Shown here: positions 50,400 through 61,469 of the stretch, one piece after another
Position numbering within the stretch: position 1 is the first letter of the stretch
Layout of the letters: each line of letters starts with the position of its first letter
DNA from: Tenrec ecaudatus
Lineage: Eukaryota; Chordata; Mammalia; Afrosoricida; Tenrecidae
DNA length: 64,000 nt
Reading direction: 5' to 3'
NCBI RefSeq assembly: GCF_050624435.1
Contig: NC_134537.1
Coordinates: 123,059,586 to 123,123,585 of the forward strand
Notes under the pieces: generated by a model
What the model was told of the DNA's origin: nothing
Seen by the model: only the letters and a program-made list of their open reading frames with translations
Databases searched by the model: none
Translations under genes and position numbers: made by a program

Positions 50400-50950
50400 A
50401 AAAGTTAAACATATATGCACCAAACAATAGAGTCCCAAAACACATTAAGCAAGAATTGACAGAATTATAGGAAGAAATAGGTAATTCAGAGAATATATCA
50501 CTTTCAGTGATGACAGGAACAAGCAGGTAGAAGTCAGACAAGGACATAGAAAATGTTAGTGACATTATAAACTAACTAGACCTCACAGACACCTCTAGAA
50601 TATTACATCCAACATTAACAGAATACACATTCTTCTGAAATGCACATGAAATGTTTTCCAGTGTAAACCCAATATTAGCCCCAAAATCAAGTCTCAGTAA
50701 ACATACAAAAGATTCAAACCATGCAAAATATGTTGTCAAGTTACACTGAAATTAAATTAAATTAATGGAATTAACTTTTAGAAATTCATAAATGTGCAAA
50801 TTAAATATCATATTTCTAACTAACCAAAGAAGAAATCACAGGAAAATTGGAAAACATTTGGAGATGGATGAAAATGAAAACAACATACTAAAACTTAAAG
50901 AACATCATGAAGACAATTCTTAGAGAAAAAATATATGCCTTTATTTTAAA
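50400..50950 (+). repeat. Old L1 ORF2 fragment (sense)
   Basis: The order 'aacatatatgcaccaaacaa', 'aatacacattcttctgaaat', 'gcacatgaaatgttttccag', 'gaacatcatgaagacaattc' parallels the endonuclease-to-RT part of L1 ORF2. Riddled with stops. Confidence 0.6.
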
Positions 50951-50954
50951 AGAA

Positions 50955-51330
50955 TAATATCTAACTTCTCTACCAAGCATGATGTCCTTTCCAGAGTTTG
51001 GTCTCTCCTGATAGCATGTCTAAAGTACTTGAGATGAAGTTTCACCATACTCACTTCTAAGAAGCATTCTGACTGTACTTGTTCCAAGACTGATTCGTTT
51101 GTTCTTCTGACAGTTGATGGTAATTTCAATATTCTTTATCAATATCATGATTCAAATGCATCAATTCTTCTACAGTCTTCCCTTGTTCAACTTTCACATG
51201 TATGTGAGGCGATTGAAAATACTATGGCTTGGGTCAAGTGTATGTCAGTCCTCAAAGTGACTGCCTTGGTCTTCCACCCTTTAAAGAGGGCTGATGCCGC
51301 AGGTGTGCATTTCCAACACACCTTGGAAAT
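50955..51330 (-). mobile_element. RTE LINE 3' region (antisense)
   Basis: Reads 'accaagcatgatgtcctttc', 'gtctaaagtacttgagatga', 'gattcaaatgcatcaattct', 'tatggcttgggtcaagtgta' in antisense RTE order. It directly abuts the L1 fragment. Confidence 0.85.
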
Positions 51331-51341
51331 GGATATGTTTA

Positions 51342-51344
<3 letters not shown>

Positions 51345-51418
<74 letters not shown>
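51345..51418. repeat. (AT)37 microsatellite
   Basis: An uninterrupted 74-base AT/TA dinucleotide tract. It produces nonsense 'IYIYIY' frames in translation, which are not genes. Confidence 0.97.
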
Positions 51419-51422
<4 letters not shown>

Positions 51423-51527
51423 ATCTACTCAAGGGCAGTGGGTTTGGGTTTCTGTCTGGAAGAAATTGCACAGATTACTACATCTAAATTCATACCTATT
51501 GATAAACACCTGCTCGCCTTCGGTAAG

Positions 51528-51730
51528 AAGCACTGGTGGTGTGCTGGGTTACAGGTTGGGCTGCTAACCTCAAGGTCAGCAGCTCCAAACCCACCAGCTG
51601 TTTCTCCTCAGGAGAAAGATGGGGCTTACTATTCCTGTAAAGAGTTGCAGTCTCCGAAATCCATGGGGGCAGTTCTACCCTGCCCTAAGGGTCACATGAG
51701 TCAGCGTCTGCTGGTTGGCACTGCTCTGTG
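51528..51730 (+). repeat. AfroSINE (sense)
   Basis: Reads 'gcactggtggtgtgctgggt', 'gggctgctaacctcaaggtc', 'gtaaagagttgcagtctccg', 'gggggcagttctaccctgcc'. Confidence 0.9.
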
Positions 51731-52940
51731 TAAACTCCACAAACACAGAGGTTAACTGACCTAAGTGCCATGTTACAAAGAAAGTGATTACGCTGGTCTC
51801 AGGTCTCTGTCAGAGGGAGAGAGCTCTAGATCATTCTACAAAATGACAAACCTTTCACACATTCAAAAAGACTGTGAGTTCTCTGTCTTCTAAGTCTAAA
51901 TCATACCCACTACACTATTCCAGAACCTTTCCAGTTCAGTCTTTTTTAACCACTGACTTTTTCTCAGCCTGCAAACATATCCAAGAATCCCGCCTCATCC
52001 TAAAGATATATTTTCCCAAACACCTGTCACTGGGCGAGCTACCTTAATACCCCTCTCTATCTCTTTAGCACATTAGACTTCCTAATATACAGACTTTTTT
52101 TGTATCCCCACCATGCCACCAAATAAGCCCTCATAAGCGGCAATCAGCTTTCTAAAAGTCAAGCCACACTTGGTGATGTGTGCATCCATTCTGTTACAGA
52201 GATGAAGTCAGATTAAAATTAAACTGAAAGCAGTTTAAAGACTGCTGCATGTGGGTAGGCTTGTTTGCATTTGGATCAGATCTCTGAGCTGCTTCAGTCT
52301 CTGTCCAAAGCATAGCCTTAGGACAAGAGCCCCAATGTGTTCTACCTTTTGGCAGAAGCACTCCACGGTGAGCCAAAAGATTCTACCCTGGGGATGGTGT
52401 GTCTCGCTAATATAGATTTCAGTTAGGACTAATGATAGCCTGGTATCTCAGGTTTAAAAACAGACCTTCTGAAGCGATTAAACCCCCAAAGTGCTTTAGT
52501 CTGCTAGTAAGTGGCTAAGAATAGATTTGACTAGCTTGTTTTTGTGCAACGCTCTTGAATTTCTTCCAGCCTCTTGAATCTGCAGCTGTTAGTCAACAGG
52601 TGAAAATTGATTCTTTAAAATAAGATACTATGTGAGGATTTTGAAATATTGTGGCCCACGGGGTTTGGCTTGATTTGGTTTCTCTCGTTAAATTCTATCT
52701 TTAGCAATGAACTTCCCAGTTTAAAAAGTCAAACTTCTTTTGAGAGCAGTCGGTAGCCTAACTGATATACGTGACCAAAGAAACGCATCTTCACTATCTC
52801 TGTGAGCCGAAATGAAATAACAACCCAGTCTTGCCACATGGAGCAGGTGATACAGGTAATAAATGGTACCCTATCCAGAAATACCATAAATCTTTGTTTT
52901 CAGCATTAATTATAGTTATGCGTCCTCTGTAATTTTATAG
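51730..52940. other. Intergenic, no feature recognised
   Basis: Unique-looking AT-rich sequence. No exon-like frame or repeat was identified. Confidence 0.45.
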
Positions 52941-52944
52941 GCGT

Positions 52945-53115
52945 CCTTGTGGAACAATGCCTAAAGAACTCCTCTGATAACCAAAAGATTAGCAGCTTGA
53001 ACCCACCGGCCACTCCATATGCCCATCTGTTTCCATAGAAGACAAGTTTTGAAACCCTATGTGGAAGTTCAACTGTGTCCTAAGGGTCACTGCGAGTCAG
53101 CCTTGACACTGCATT
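52945..53115 (+). repeat. AfroSINE (sense, diverged)
   Basis: Reads 'ataaccaaaagattagcagc', 'ttgaacccaccggccactcc', 'aagttcaactgtgtcctaag', 'ggtcactgcgagtcagcctt'. Confidence 0.75.
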
Positions 53116-53451
53116 CCCTCCAGTGGCTGAATCTGAAGCCTAAGGACAGAGGGCAACACCACCAGGGACAGAGGGACCCCTTAGAAGAGTTGGCCAACAG
53201 AGATCAAAGGGCAGCATTTGCTGAGGGCGGAGCTCGCAGGGGGGGGCGGAGAGAAGAAGAGGGTAACAGGAAGGAAGGGGTCAGCACTAGGAAGAGTGTG
53301 CTTCCATTGGAGGGATTGCAGTCAATGTCACAAAACAAACGTGTATGACTTGGCAAGTGGGAAACCCAATTGGCTCTGTAAACGTTCACCCAACTCACAA
53401 TAAAATGGTGTTTGTTTTAAAGGTAGCTCTGTGTCCAGACTAAGTCCATGT

Positions 53452-53662
53452 AGCCCACCGACGACCATCAAGTCAGTCCCGAGGAGTCACCGGGACTCTG
53501 TGGGACAGAACAGAACTGCTCCCCAGGGTTTCCAAGGCTGCCATCTGTAAGGGAGCACCCTGCCCCATCACTTTCCTGGGCTGACTGGTGTGTTCCAACC
53601 TGACCTTTTGGTGAGCACGCCCCTCACACTTAACTCACGGTGCCACCAGGGCTCCTGGAAGG
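53452..53662 (-). repeat. AfroSINE (antisense)
   Basis: Reads 'gacgaccatcaagtcagtcc', 'agaactgctccccagggttt', 'cggtgccaccagggctcctg'. Confidence 0.85.
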
Positions 53663-54434
53663 TAAGCCATGTAGTTACTATATAACAAGTTATTACAACT
53701 TTAAATTTCGAGTGATCAGATTTAAATTTTACATGACTTTATATCCTATTCGTAATTGCTATTATTGAAAACGAAAGACTCTCTCTATAGTATGTGTAAT
53801 AAAGCCACTTCTGTTCCATATTAAAACATACAGATACTTAGTATCTTTATTTCATATGTGAAAGCTATAGAATCATCTGTAGATGATCAGTACGAGGACG
53901 CCACCCCAAGCACATCTTAGTTGATCGTGCTCCATCTTCGAGCAAAAAAACGACAGAGATTTTTGCAAACGGTCCAGTCAGGTGCATAAGTCATCCGCGT
54001 GATTGGATAAACAAGGACTTTTGCCTCTATGACCGCTTCCTTGTCTATATTCCCAACGCAGTTAATTAAATTCACTGGTTAGACAAGGGTCTTCCTTTTG
54101 TGAACCACACTAAAAACAAACAAACAACAACGTAACTTCTGAAAGGCCGTTGATGACAACATTTGTCTTGAGCCATTTAAATATCAAAACACTGAAACCA
54201 CTCGATGGCTGAGACAGAAGGAATGAGAGGACTGACAGAGCACAACCAACGGGAGGTTTCCTGGATGGTTGTCTGTCTCCACACATCATTCATTCCCTCT
54301 TCTCTAAACCGTTAGGTCCAGTCAGTGTGTTCCTGTCTGGGGGAGCAGGGGGCTGGGGGGCGGGGGGCGGATGAGGGGATTGTGCTGCATTAAACGCTGG
54401 AATTGAAGTCTCTAAAAGTTCAGAAAAATCACAG

Positions 54435-54698
54435 CCAATAGGCCTTGTCGCAGACAAAGGCAGGGTCCCGCGGAGCTGATGCCCCCAGGACCCGCGCCCT
54501 CCCCGACCCCGCCCCCGCCCCCCACGCGGCTCTAGAATCCCCACGGGCCTCCCGAATTCTCACGCTCAAAGGGCTGGGGGGCTGCGGGGCGCTGCGCCCG
54601 GGCCACCCCGTTACCAAGCAACAGGATGCCCGGCCGTGCAGCTGCTGAGCCCACGGCGTGGGGGAGACCGTTGGGCAGGGAGAGCCTGGGCGCCAGGA
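54435..54698 (+). promoter_or_regulatory. CCDC110: CCDC110 CpG-island promoter with CCAAT box and RFX X-box-like site
   Basis: A CpG-dense block (about 54440-54960) contains CCAAT at 54435-54439 and GTTACCAAGCAAC at 54610-54622. The latter consists of two RFX half-sites (GTTACC and the complement of GTTGCT) with one-base spacing, 77 bases before the start codon. RFX factors drive ciliary and spermatogenic genes. CCDC110 is known as a testis-expressed (cancer/testis) gene, so the pairing is sensible but unproven. Confidence 0.55.
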
Positions 54699-54708
54699 AT
54701 GAGTGCGG
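54699..54708 (+). CDS. CCDC110: CCDC110 coding exon 1 (10 coding bases)
   Basis: ATG AGT GCG G before a strong donor gtaagc. Joined to 55035 this gives MSAAKHLEEDNEVDSVLL, aligning with the human start MSPEKQHREEDEVDSVLL as I remember it. The ATG lies in context ggaATGa within the CpG island. The exon is assigned by frame and homology because it is too short to be seen as an open frame. Confidence 0.75.
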
Positions 54709-55034
54709 GTAAGCGCGGCGCGGGGGCCTGTGCCCGGAGGGACCGGGCGGGAGGGCAGGGCCGGGGGGCGCGGCGCCAGCTCCGCCTCTGGACCCCGAAG
54801 CCTCTGGGAGTTCCCAGAACTGCTGTGGAGCGTGGATCTTCCGGTCCAGCCGCACATCCCGAGCTCAGCCCTGGTCCCCAGCCACCCCCACTCCGGAGCC
54901 CGCGCCCCGCCGCTGCGTGGCTCCAGCGCGCCCTCCGGCGGCTTCTTACGGGCCCGCGTCCAAAACCCCACGCCCACCCCCTTCCCACTCCCGTTCCAGG
55001 CAAAATCGAAAGCAGATTTATGGTTCGGTTACAG

Positions 55035-55139
55035 CAAAGCATCTCGAGGAAGACAATGAAGTTGACTCGGTTCTCCTTTCAGCGTCCAAAATCCTAAATG
55101 CCTCTGAGGGGATAACGCACAGCGGTGGAAATGAAGCAG
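55035..55139 (+). CDS. CCDC110: CCDC110 coding exon 2
   Basis: Encodes residues 4-39, including DSVLLSASKILNASEGITHS, which matches the N-terminus of human CCDC110 (KM-HN-1). The assigned acceptor 'cggttacag' (AG at 55033-55034) has a poor pyrimidine tract. A better tract ends at AG 54998-54999, but using it would shift the frame (35 extra bases). The donor is gtacag, phase 1. The following intron is 7.9 kb. Confidence 0.88.
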
Positions 55140-55269
55140 GTACAGTCTACAAGGCCACGGCCGACGTGGTTGTGTCTTTTGCTACAGGTCATGGGTAGGA
55201 TTGCCAACGACCTCCAACCCTAACGAGTAACTAGTGCCGAGTGACTCCCCCTAACTGTTCTTGCTGTTC

Positions 55270-55435
55270 AAAGGTGCCCTGGTGGCATGTGTTTGGGGCT
55301 GCCAACCACAAGGTCCCCAGTTCAATCTCACCAGCCTCTCCACAGGAGAAAAGGCAGCCCGCTCTGCTGAAGACAGAATCTCAGAAACCCCCAAGGGGCA
55401 GCTCTGCTCTGCCCTGGAGAGCTGCTAAGTGTGCC
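55270..55435 (+). repeat. AfroSINE (sense)
   Basis: Reads 'aaggtgccctggtggcatgt', 'ctgccaaccacaaggtcccc', 'cccaaggggcagctctgctc'. Confidence 0.85.
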
Positions 55436-55469
55436 GTGCAGTCTTAGCAGTGAGAGCGTTTTGGCAGCA

Positions 55470-55575
55470 GGAGTCGGCGTTGGTCCTGTGGTAGAATTCT
55501 TGCCTTCCTCTGGGCCGACAGTTGCAAGCTCCTAACTCGCACCTACAGGGCCTCTGTGCATTGGAATCAACTGGG
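55470..55575 (+). repeat. tRNA-Gly-like head of an RTE/SINE element
   Basis: The sequence 'tggtcctgtggtagaattct' followed by 'tgccttcc' mimics the 5' half of tRNA-Gly (A box region 'tggttcagtggtagaattct'). The T-arm equivalent is degraded. Afrotherian RTE/SINE elements carry such a head. It is not a tRNA gene: the anticodon stem and B box are not intact. Confidence 0.55.
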
Positions 55576-56324
55576 CCGGGAAATAACAATAGCTTCTCAT
55601 CTTGTCGCCATTGGTGCCCTGCCCGGAGTACTGCATCAACAAACCACCGTAACTGATGCCACTAGACCAGGTGTTTAGCGTTTCTGCGTTGTTGACTTCA
55701 AAAGGACAACTAATTCCCAAACCTTCACTTGTGCATTCTTTCATCGAACTGTGTTTTGAGCACACCTGCTCTGTATCAAGTACTGTTCTAGACATGAGGA
55801 TCCACTGGGGAACCCATCTGCCATCCCGCGGTGCTCATTCCATGCCCTCAGGAGTGGGCAACAGAGGGCCCTGCGTCCGAGCTGGGAGGGAAGCGAGGCA
55901 GGTGAGCTCCGTGTTGGTGGTTGGAGTGTCCAGGTTTAAATGAGAAGGTAGAAGATCTCACCGGCCTGACAACCTCTGAACAGTGACCAAACAGAGGTAA
56001 AAGAATAGTCAATGCAATTTTCTGGGGAAAGAGCATTCCACACAGAGGGAACAGCAACTGAAAAGTCCCTGAGGTGGGAGCACGCCTGGCCTTTGATGGT
56101 CAAATCGTGTAAATGGAGCAGAATGTAAGGACATGAGTTGAGAGGGGAAAATGGTATGAGACACAGTCCCCTGTAAGGACTGGGGGCTGACTCTGAATAA
56201 AGCATGGAGCCCTAGAAAGTGTGATGCAGCCTTCTCCGGGCGCAGTTCGAGCCTTTTCTATAGAGTTGCTGTGAGTCACAATCGCCTCCATGGCAGTGGA
56301 TAGCTTTTGCATTTTCTCTTCCAT

Positions 56325-56740
56325 CTAAGGACTCCTGGCAGCTCAGTGGGATAGGTGCCGGGCTGCTGATCCCACAGTCTGCATCAAACCCAGCAACCAG
56401 ACCCTGGGGGAAATGAGACTGTCTGTGCCCATAACAATTATCTGCTTCAAAAGCCATATAAAGAGTTGCTATGAGTCAGAATCAACCTTATAGTCAGTGG
56501 GGTTTCCCTCCCTTTCAGCTGGTAAAGGAGGCTGGTGGTGTACTGGATTATACATTGAATTGCTAACCTAAAAGTTAGTGGTTCAAGTCCACCAGCCACT
56601 CCTCAGCAGAAAGATGGGACCTTCTGCTCCAGGGAAAGATTTACAACCTTGGAAACCCAAAGGGACATTTCTACCCCAACCTTACTAATTCTCATAGGGC
56701 CACTCTGAGCCAAATCAACTCCCTAACAGTGAGGAGCAGT
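56325..56740 (+). repeat. Two tandem AfroSINEs (sense)
   Basis: The first (56325-56510) reads 'gactcctggcagctcagtgg' to 'gagttgctatgagtcagaat'. The second (56522-56740) reads 'gctggtggtgtactggatta' to 'gccactctgagccaaatcaa'. Confidence 0.85.
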
Positions 56741-57004
56741 GGTGCACTTCCACTCATTGTTTAGGTCCCAGGTAATACACTAACTCCCTGAGAAAGCTTA
56801 AGAAATAAAATTTATTTTCAAGGTGAGGCCTGAGACCTTTCGTTCTTAGGCTTACAGTCAAGACTTTACAGTTGAAGTCTGTCTCCTTACATAATAAATT
56901 CAGTCTTTACCAAGCTACATATTTATAAATAACTAACAGAAATACAATGCTCTCAATGAGTGAAATTTAATTTGGGGTCTGGATGTGGAAGTAAGAATTA
57001 ATAT

Positions 57005-57105
57005 ATACCTGTCTAGGAGCCTAAATGGCACTTCTGTGTAAGTGCCCACCAGCCACTCTGAGAGAGAAAGATAAGGCTTTGCTTCCCAAAAGATTGACAG
57101 CCCTA
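57005..57105 (+). repeat. AfroSINE 5' fragment (sense)
   Basis: Reads 'aggagcctaaatggcacttc', 'caccagccactctgagagag', 'aaagataaggctttgcttcc', stopping where the L1-like segment begins. Confidence 0.7.
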
Positions 57106-58083
57106 GGGACACAGGAGAGAGGGAGACGGGGGAAATTACGTGGGTGTTAACAAACCCAGGAACAAGGGACCAACAAGTGATCTAAAATCAATGACGAGGA
57201 GGGTGTAGGATGCCTGGTAGGGCTTGATAAAGCCCAATGTAACTGAGAGGAATTACTAAAACCTCAATGAAGGCCAAACATGATAGTGGGACAAGAAGAA
57301 AGTAAAAGGAAATAGAGGAAAAAACTAGGAGGCAAAAGGCATTTATAGAGGTCTAAATACAGACATGTACAAATGTAAATATATGTATCTATAAGGATAG
57401 TGAAATAGATCTATGTACATCTATTTATGTATTAAATATCAAGGTAGCAGACAGACATTGGACCTCTCCTCAAGTACTCCCTCAATGCAAGAACACTTTG
57501 TTCTAATAACCTGGCATTTCTTGATGCTCACCTTCCTGACATGATCACTGAAGACAAAATGTGGTGAAGAAAGCTGATGGTGTCTGGCTATCCAAAGATA
57601 TAACATCTGGGGTCTTAATGGCTTGAAGATAAATAAGCGGCCATCTAGCTCAGAAGCAAAAAATCCACATGGAAGAAGCATAGCAGCCTGTGTGATCATG
57701 AGGTGTCAATGGGATCAGGTATCAGGTGCCAAAACCCCATAACACAAAATCATATCATGTGAACAAAGTGGAATAGAGACCCAAAGCCCATCTGTAGACA
57801 ATTGGACATCCCTTTGCAGAAGGGTCACGGGAAGAGATGAGCCAGTCAGAGTGCAGTATAGCACTGATGAAACATACAGCTTTCCTCTAGCTCTTTAATG
57901 CTTCCTCTTCCTACCATCATGACCCCAATTCTACCTTACAAGTCCAGCTAGACCAGAGCATGCACACGGGTACAGATAAGCACTAGAAACACAGGGAATC
58001 CAGGACAAATAACTCCTCGGGACCAATAATGAGAAAATCAATACCAGGAGGGGAAGAGGAAGGTGGGGGGAGAAAGGGGAAAA
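57106..58083 (+). mobile_element. L1-like segment lacking its 3' end
   Basis: Collinear with about 20830-21820 of the longest copy: 'gtgggtgttaacaaacccag', 'aaatgtaaatatatgtatct', 'gatcactgaagacaaaatgt', 'gaatccaggacaaataactc', ending 'gtggggggagaaagggg'. The polypurine tract, AATAAA and A-tail are missing, which is unusual for a retroposed copy. Confidence 0.75.
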
Positions 58084-58299
58084 CCTATTTTCTGTGTATG
58101 TTGAATATGAAATCATTTTCAGCAGACTTCTGATTAGAATCCCCATATCTTTCTTAATTACTTCAAACCCGTCTCACTAACACCTATCCTGCTTTTCACT
58201 TTTGAAACAACTAGGGAATTTGCGATGACTTTAATCTGAATGCAAGTTCTTGTATTCTCAGTGGACTATAAATGTATCGAGGGCTGGAATCTCACCTCC

Positions 58300-58795
58300 C
58301 ACTTACTGTGTACCATTGAGTCTATTCTATCTCACGAAGACGCTACAGAACAGAACAGAACTGGCCTATAGGGTTTTTAGAGGTTTCCAAAGCCCTGGTG
58401 GAATAGTGGTTACACGTGGGGCTCCAATCCATGTGATTAGCGGTTCAAAAACACACCAGCTTCCCACAGGAGAAAGGCCAGGCTTCTACTCCCATAAACA
58501 GTTACAATCTCAGAGACCACGGAGGGGTGGGGGTGTCGCTGTGAGTCAGCACTGGCTTGCTGGCTATGAGTGTGGGTTGGTTTATAGGGTGTCCAAGGAA
58601 TCCTTATGGCACTAGGGGGCAAACATTCGCTGCTCACGACAAGGGTGTCCGCTCAGAAACGCCATCCACTCCATGGGAAAAGATGAGGCTTTCTGCTCCC
58701 AGGAAGATTAACCGTCTCAGAAACCTCGACAAGGTCACTGTATGTAGGATTGGACTCAATCATAATGGGTGATCTTGACAGCAGTAACACTTGTA
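58300..58795. repeat. AfroSINE cluster (antisense, sense, sense)
   Basis: Antisense fragment 58300-58386 ('ccattgagtctattctatct'); sense copy 58387-58570 ('agccctggtggaatagtggt'); sense copy 58590-58795 ('ggaatccttatggcactagg'). Confidence 0.75.
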
Positions 58796-58821
58796 CGACT
58801 TAAATTTTAGCATAACTTCCT

Positions 58822-59337
58822 TGTGGTAGTCTGGGTACTTTGGAGAAACAAATCCACAGCAACTCATGTGTAAGAGAGAGTTTTATGTACAGATTAAGTG
58901 CGCATCAAGAAAATATCCCAACCCAGTGCTGCCCAAGCAGACAAGTCCAGCATTAACCCATTACCCATATGTCCAACACCAGTCCACAAAGTCCTCCTCC
59001 ACCTCAAAAAACAGACACAACGATGCTGACTGCAGGAGGAAAGCCGAGTCAGTGAACGTGTAAACATCTCAACACTGGCAGGGGTCTCCACACGGCTGCC
59101 CTAGCACCCAGGGCTGCCTCGGGGTAGGTCCATGTGGCTTCTTGGGATGTCTTGTAGGAAGTCAGCCTTGCCAATTGAAGAAGGGGACTGGCTAAGGCAG
59201 CTGCACCCTGGTGCAACCATCACAAAGCAAGAGACCCGAGAACTTGAAAGGCGAGGTTCACCGAGCCATTTATCCCTCCGCCCTTCAATTAATCCCACAT
59301 GTGTTTATCAGCCAGGTTGGCACAAAAAACTAACTCA
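58822..59337 (+). mobile_element. Solo LTR (516 bp) with 5-bp target duplication
   Basis: Begins TGTGGTAGTCTGGGTACTTT and ends 'aactaactca', i.e. TG...CA termini, flanked by exact TTCCT at 58817-58821 and 59338-59342. The sequence shares 'aaaatatcccaacccagtgc' and 'gcaggaggaaagccgagtca' with the copies at 6304 and 20177. TG...CA ends plus a 5-base duplication are typical of retroviral-type LTRs. No internal viral genes are present anywhere in the window. Confidence 0.75.
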
Positions 59338-59446
59338 TTCCTCCAACTGGACACTCTGCAAGGACGTATGAAGGATGATGTGTGATTATGTTCGGTCTCT
59401 TGTGATCACTGGAGTGAGGCATAACTTCCTTTCCCAGTCTACTCTT

Positions 59447-60150
59447 GTGGTTACATGCTGTTGAGTGGATTCTGGCTCATAGCAACCCCCTGCTCAATGG
59501 CAGGAAACCCAGCCTGTCCGGCCCTCTCCTCACCATCAGGCCTATGTTGGAGCCCCAGGTGGTAGGCACTATGTTCATGGGTCTATTGGAGTTTTCTCCC
59601 TTTTTTCACATCCCTGCACTTTATGACGCACGATGCCCTTTGCCAGAAAGTGATCCCTCCCTGAGAGCATGTGTGAAGTCCCGGAGATGAGGTCTCACCG
59701 TCCCCACTTCTGTCGAGTATTCTGGCTGGGCCTCTTCCAACACAGATTTGTTTGTTCTTTTGGCACTCCGTGATATATTCAATATTCTTTCCCAACCCTG
59801 TCATTCAAATGCATGTGTTTGTTTGTTTTTTCTTCTCTCTTCCCTATTCATATTCCAGCTTTCACTTGCATGAAGAGCCCACTGACAAAGCTGTGGCTTG
59901 GGCTGTGTCCCTAACCAAGCATCCTCAAAGTGATATCTTGGCTTTTTTAACATTTTAAAGACTGTTTCGCAACAAATTTGCCAATGCGCAATTACCTTAT
60001 TTGATTTCTTGGCCCCGGCTTCCATGAGTGTTGATGGTTGGATCCAAGTAAAGTGAAATCTTTGGCAGCTTCCATCTTTTCTCCATTGATCATTTGCTGT
60101 TGATTGGTCCAGTGGCACAGATTTTTATTTGCTTTTATGATGAGGTCTTG
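59447..60150 (-). mobile_element. RTE LINE 3' region (antisense)
   Basis: Reads 'gttgagtggattctggctca', 'gtcccggagatgaggtctca', 'catgcatgtgtttgtttgtt' region, 'gatttcttggccccggcttc' and 'ttgattggtccagtggcaca', in antisense RTE order over about 700 bases. Confidence 0.85.
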
Positions 60151-61469
60151 AGTCACATACTTCTATGTAGTTCTCTAAGTAAGTGCTGCGGGATTTGGAA
60201 ATTACCTTTCTTTAGGAAATAAATAGCAGCCAAAGTCTCTGAAACTCTTAAGAGACGTGAAAGTTATTTTAATAGCCTTTAAAAATAGATCAAGCCGATC
60301 CTCTGCCTACTCTGCCCACGCTGAAACATCTGCGCATTACTGGAGAATGCCACTCAGGTTTGAATCATAACCAGGGATCCAAAACGAGCCCATTTTCTCC
60401 TTTTCAAGATAGCGCTTTCCCTTCTCCTATCCCCTGGAGCCTCCAGCACCCTCTCCACCTCCTCTCAACTCACATAATGGGGAGAGAAGGGGGACGCATC
60501 AAACAAAAACGCCCTAACCCTCACCTTTTAACTTCCTTCACCCTCACTCAAATCATAGTCCTTTTAAATGTTCTTGGGTTTCTGGAACCAAAAGAAGCAT
60601 GATGGAGCAAGCTCAGGTCTGTGGGCGAATGAGATCATGTTTGTCAATGAAATTCTCTTAGGACAGCCTTTGTTTGCCCTGGGAAAATGAGCAGATGTAC
60701 TGCCATGATGCCGGGGACGGGGAGAGAGGGGGGATGGGTTCCTCAGCTCAACTTTCCTGACCCTTTTCTCACGCATGCAGTGGTCAACGTTCTTGAAGCA
60801 TCTGCTTTTTGTTGTTGTTTTCTAAAGAAAATTGATCAAGATTACCTCTTTGGAACTTCACAAAACAATCTCTGTACCTTCTGAGCTGACCTCTCTGCCT
60901 TGACTTGACTAGGCTAGCAGATCTCTCTGAAGTCATGACTTTTATTGAATCTATGTGAAGGCACCTACCAAGACAGATCTTTGTATCCCCAAGAGAACTT
61001 GTCCTCGGATAGTGCAGAAATGTTTAAATAACTTTTGTTTGGAACAAACCCCTGCATATTTCAACTGGATCCCTAGTGGCAAAACTTGCTATTTACCTCC
61101 ATAGAAGCAGCAAGCGTCATAGAACCTATGCTACAATAAATGCTACATAAGTGCTATTTTTCTCTTGGATCTTGGCATAGAGTACAATAGAAATGCACAT
61201 TATTAGAAATCATAAAGATCCCAGCTTTTTTATTATTTCCATAATATATTTTTATTAGCTTAGAACTTTTAGGAAATAATATGTCCTGTAGTGAAGAAAA
61301 AAAGAATATTTATAATAACTTTGACTGTAATATCTTTTTTAGTTTAAGCTCATTAGATATATATGTCTTTACTTAAAAGGAACATGAATAAAATCCTACT
61401 GTTTAATAATCATATCTTTTTTGTGTGTGACATCCATGCATAAAGAGTTGACTAAAGGATTTTTTTTTA

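Noticed and set aside
51224-51755. Frames with long IYIYIY runs
   Set aside because: Translation of the (AT)37 microsatellite flanked by RTE and AfroSINE sequence.
54429-55097. Several overlapping 100-180-codon frames on both strands of the CCDC110 CpG island
   Set aside because: Typical stop-poor GC-rich sequence. Only the ten-base exon 1 and the 55035-55139 exon are supported by homology and splice signals.
55478-55550. tRNA-Gly gene
   Set aside because: Only the 5' half resembles tRNA-Gly; the T-arm/B box is degraded and it is embedded in retroelement sequence.
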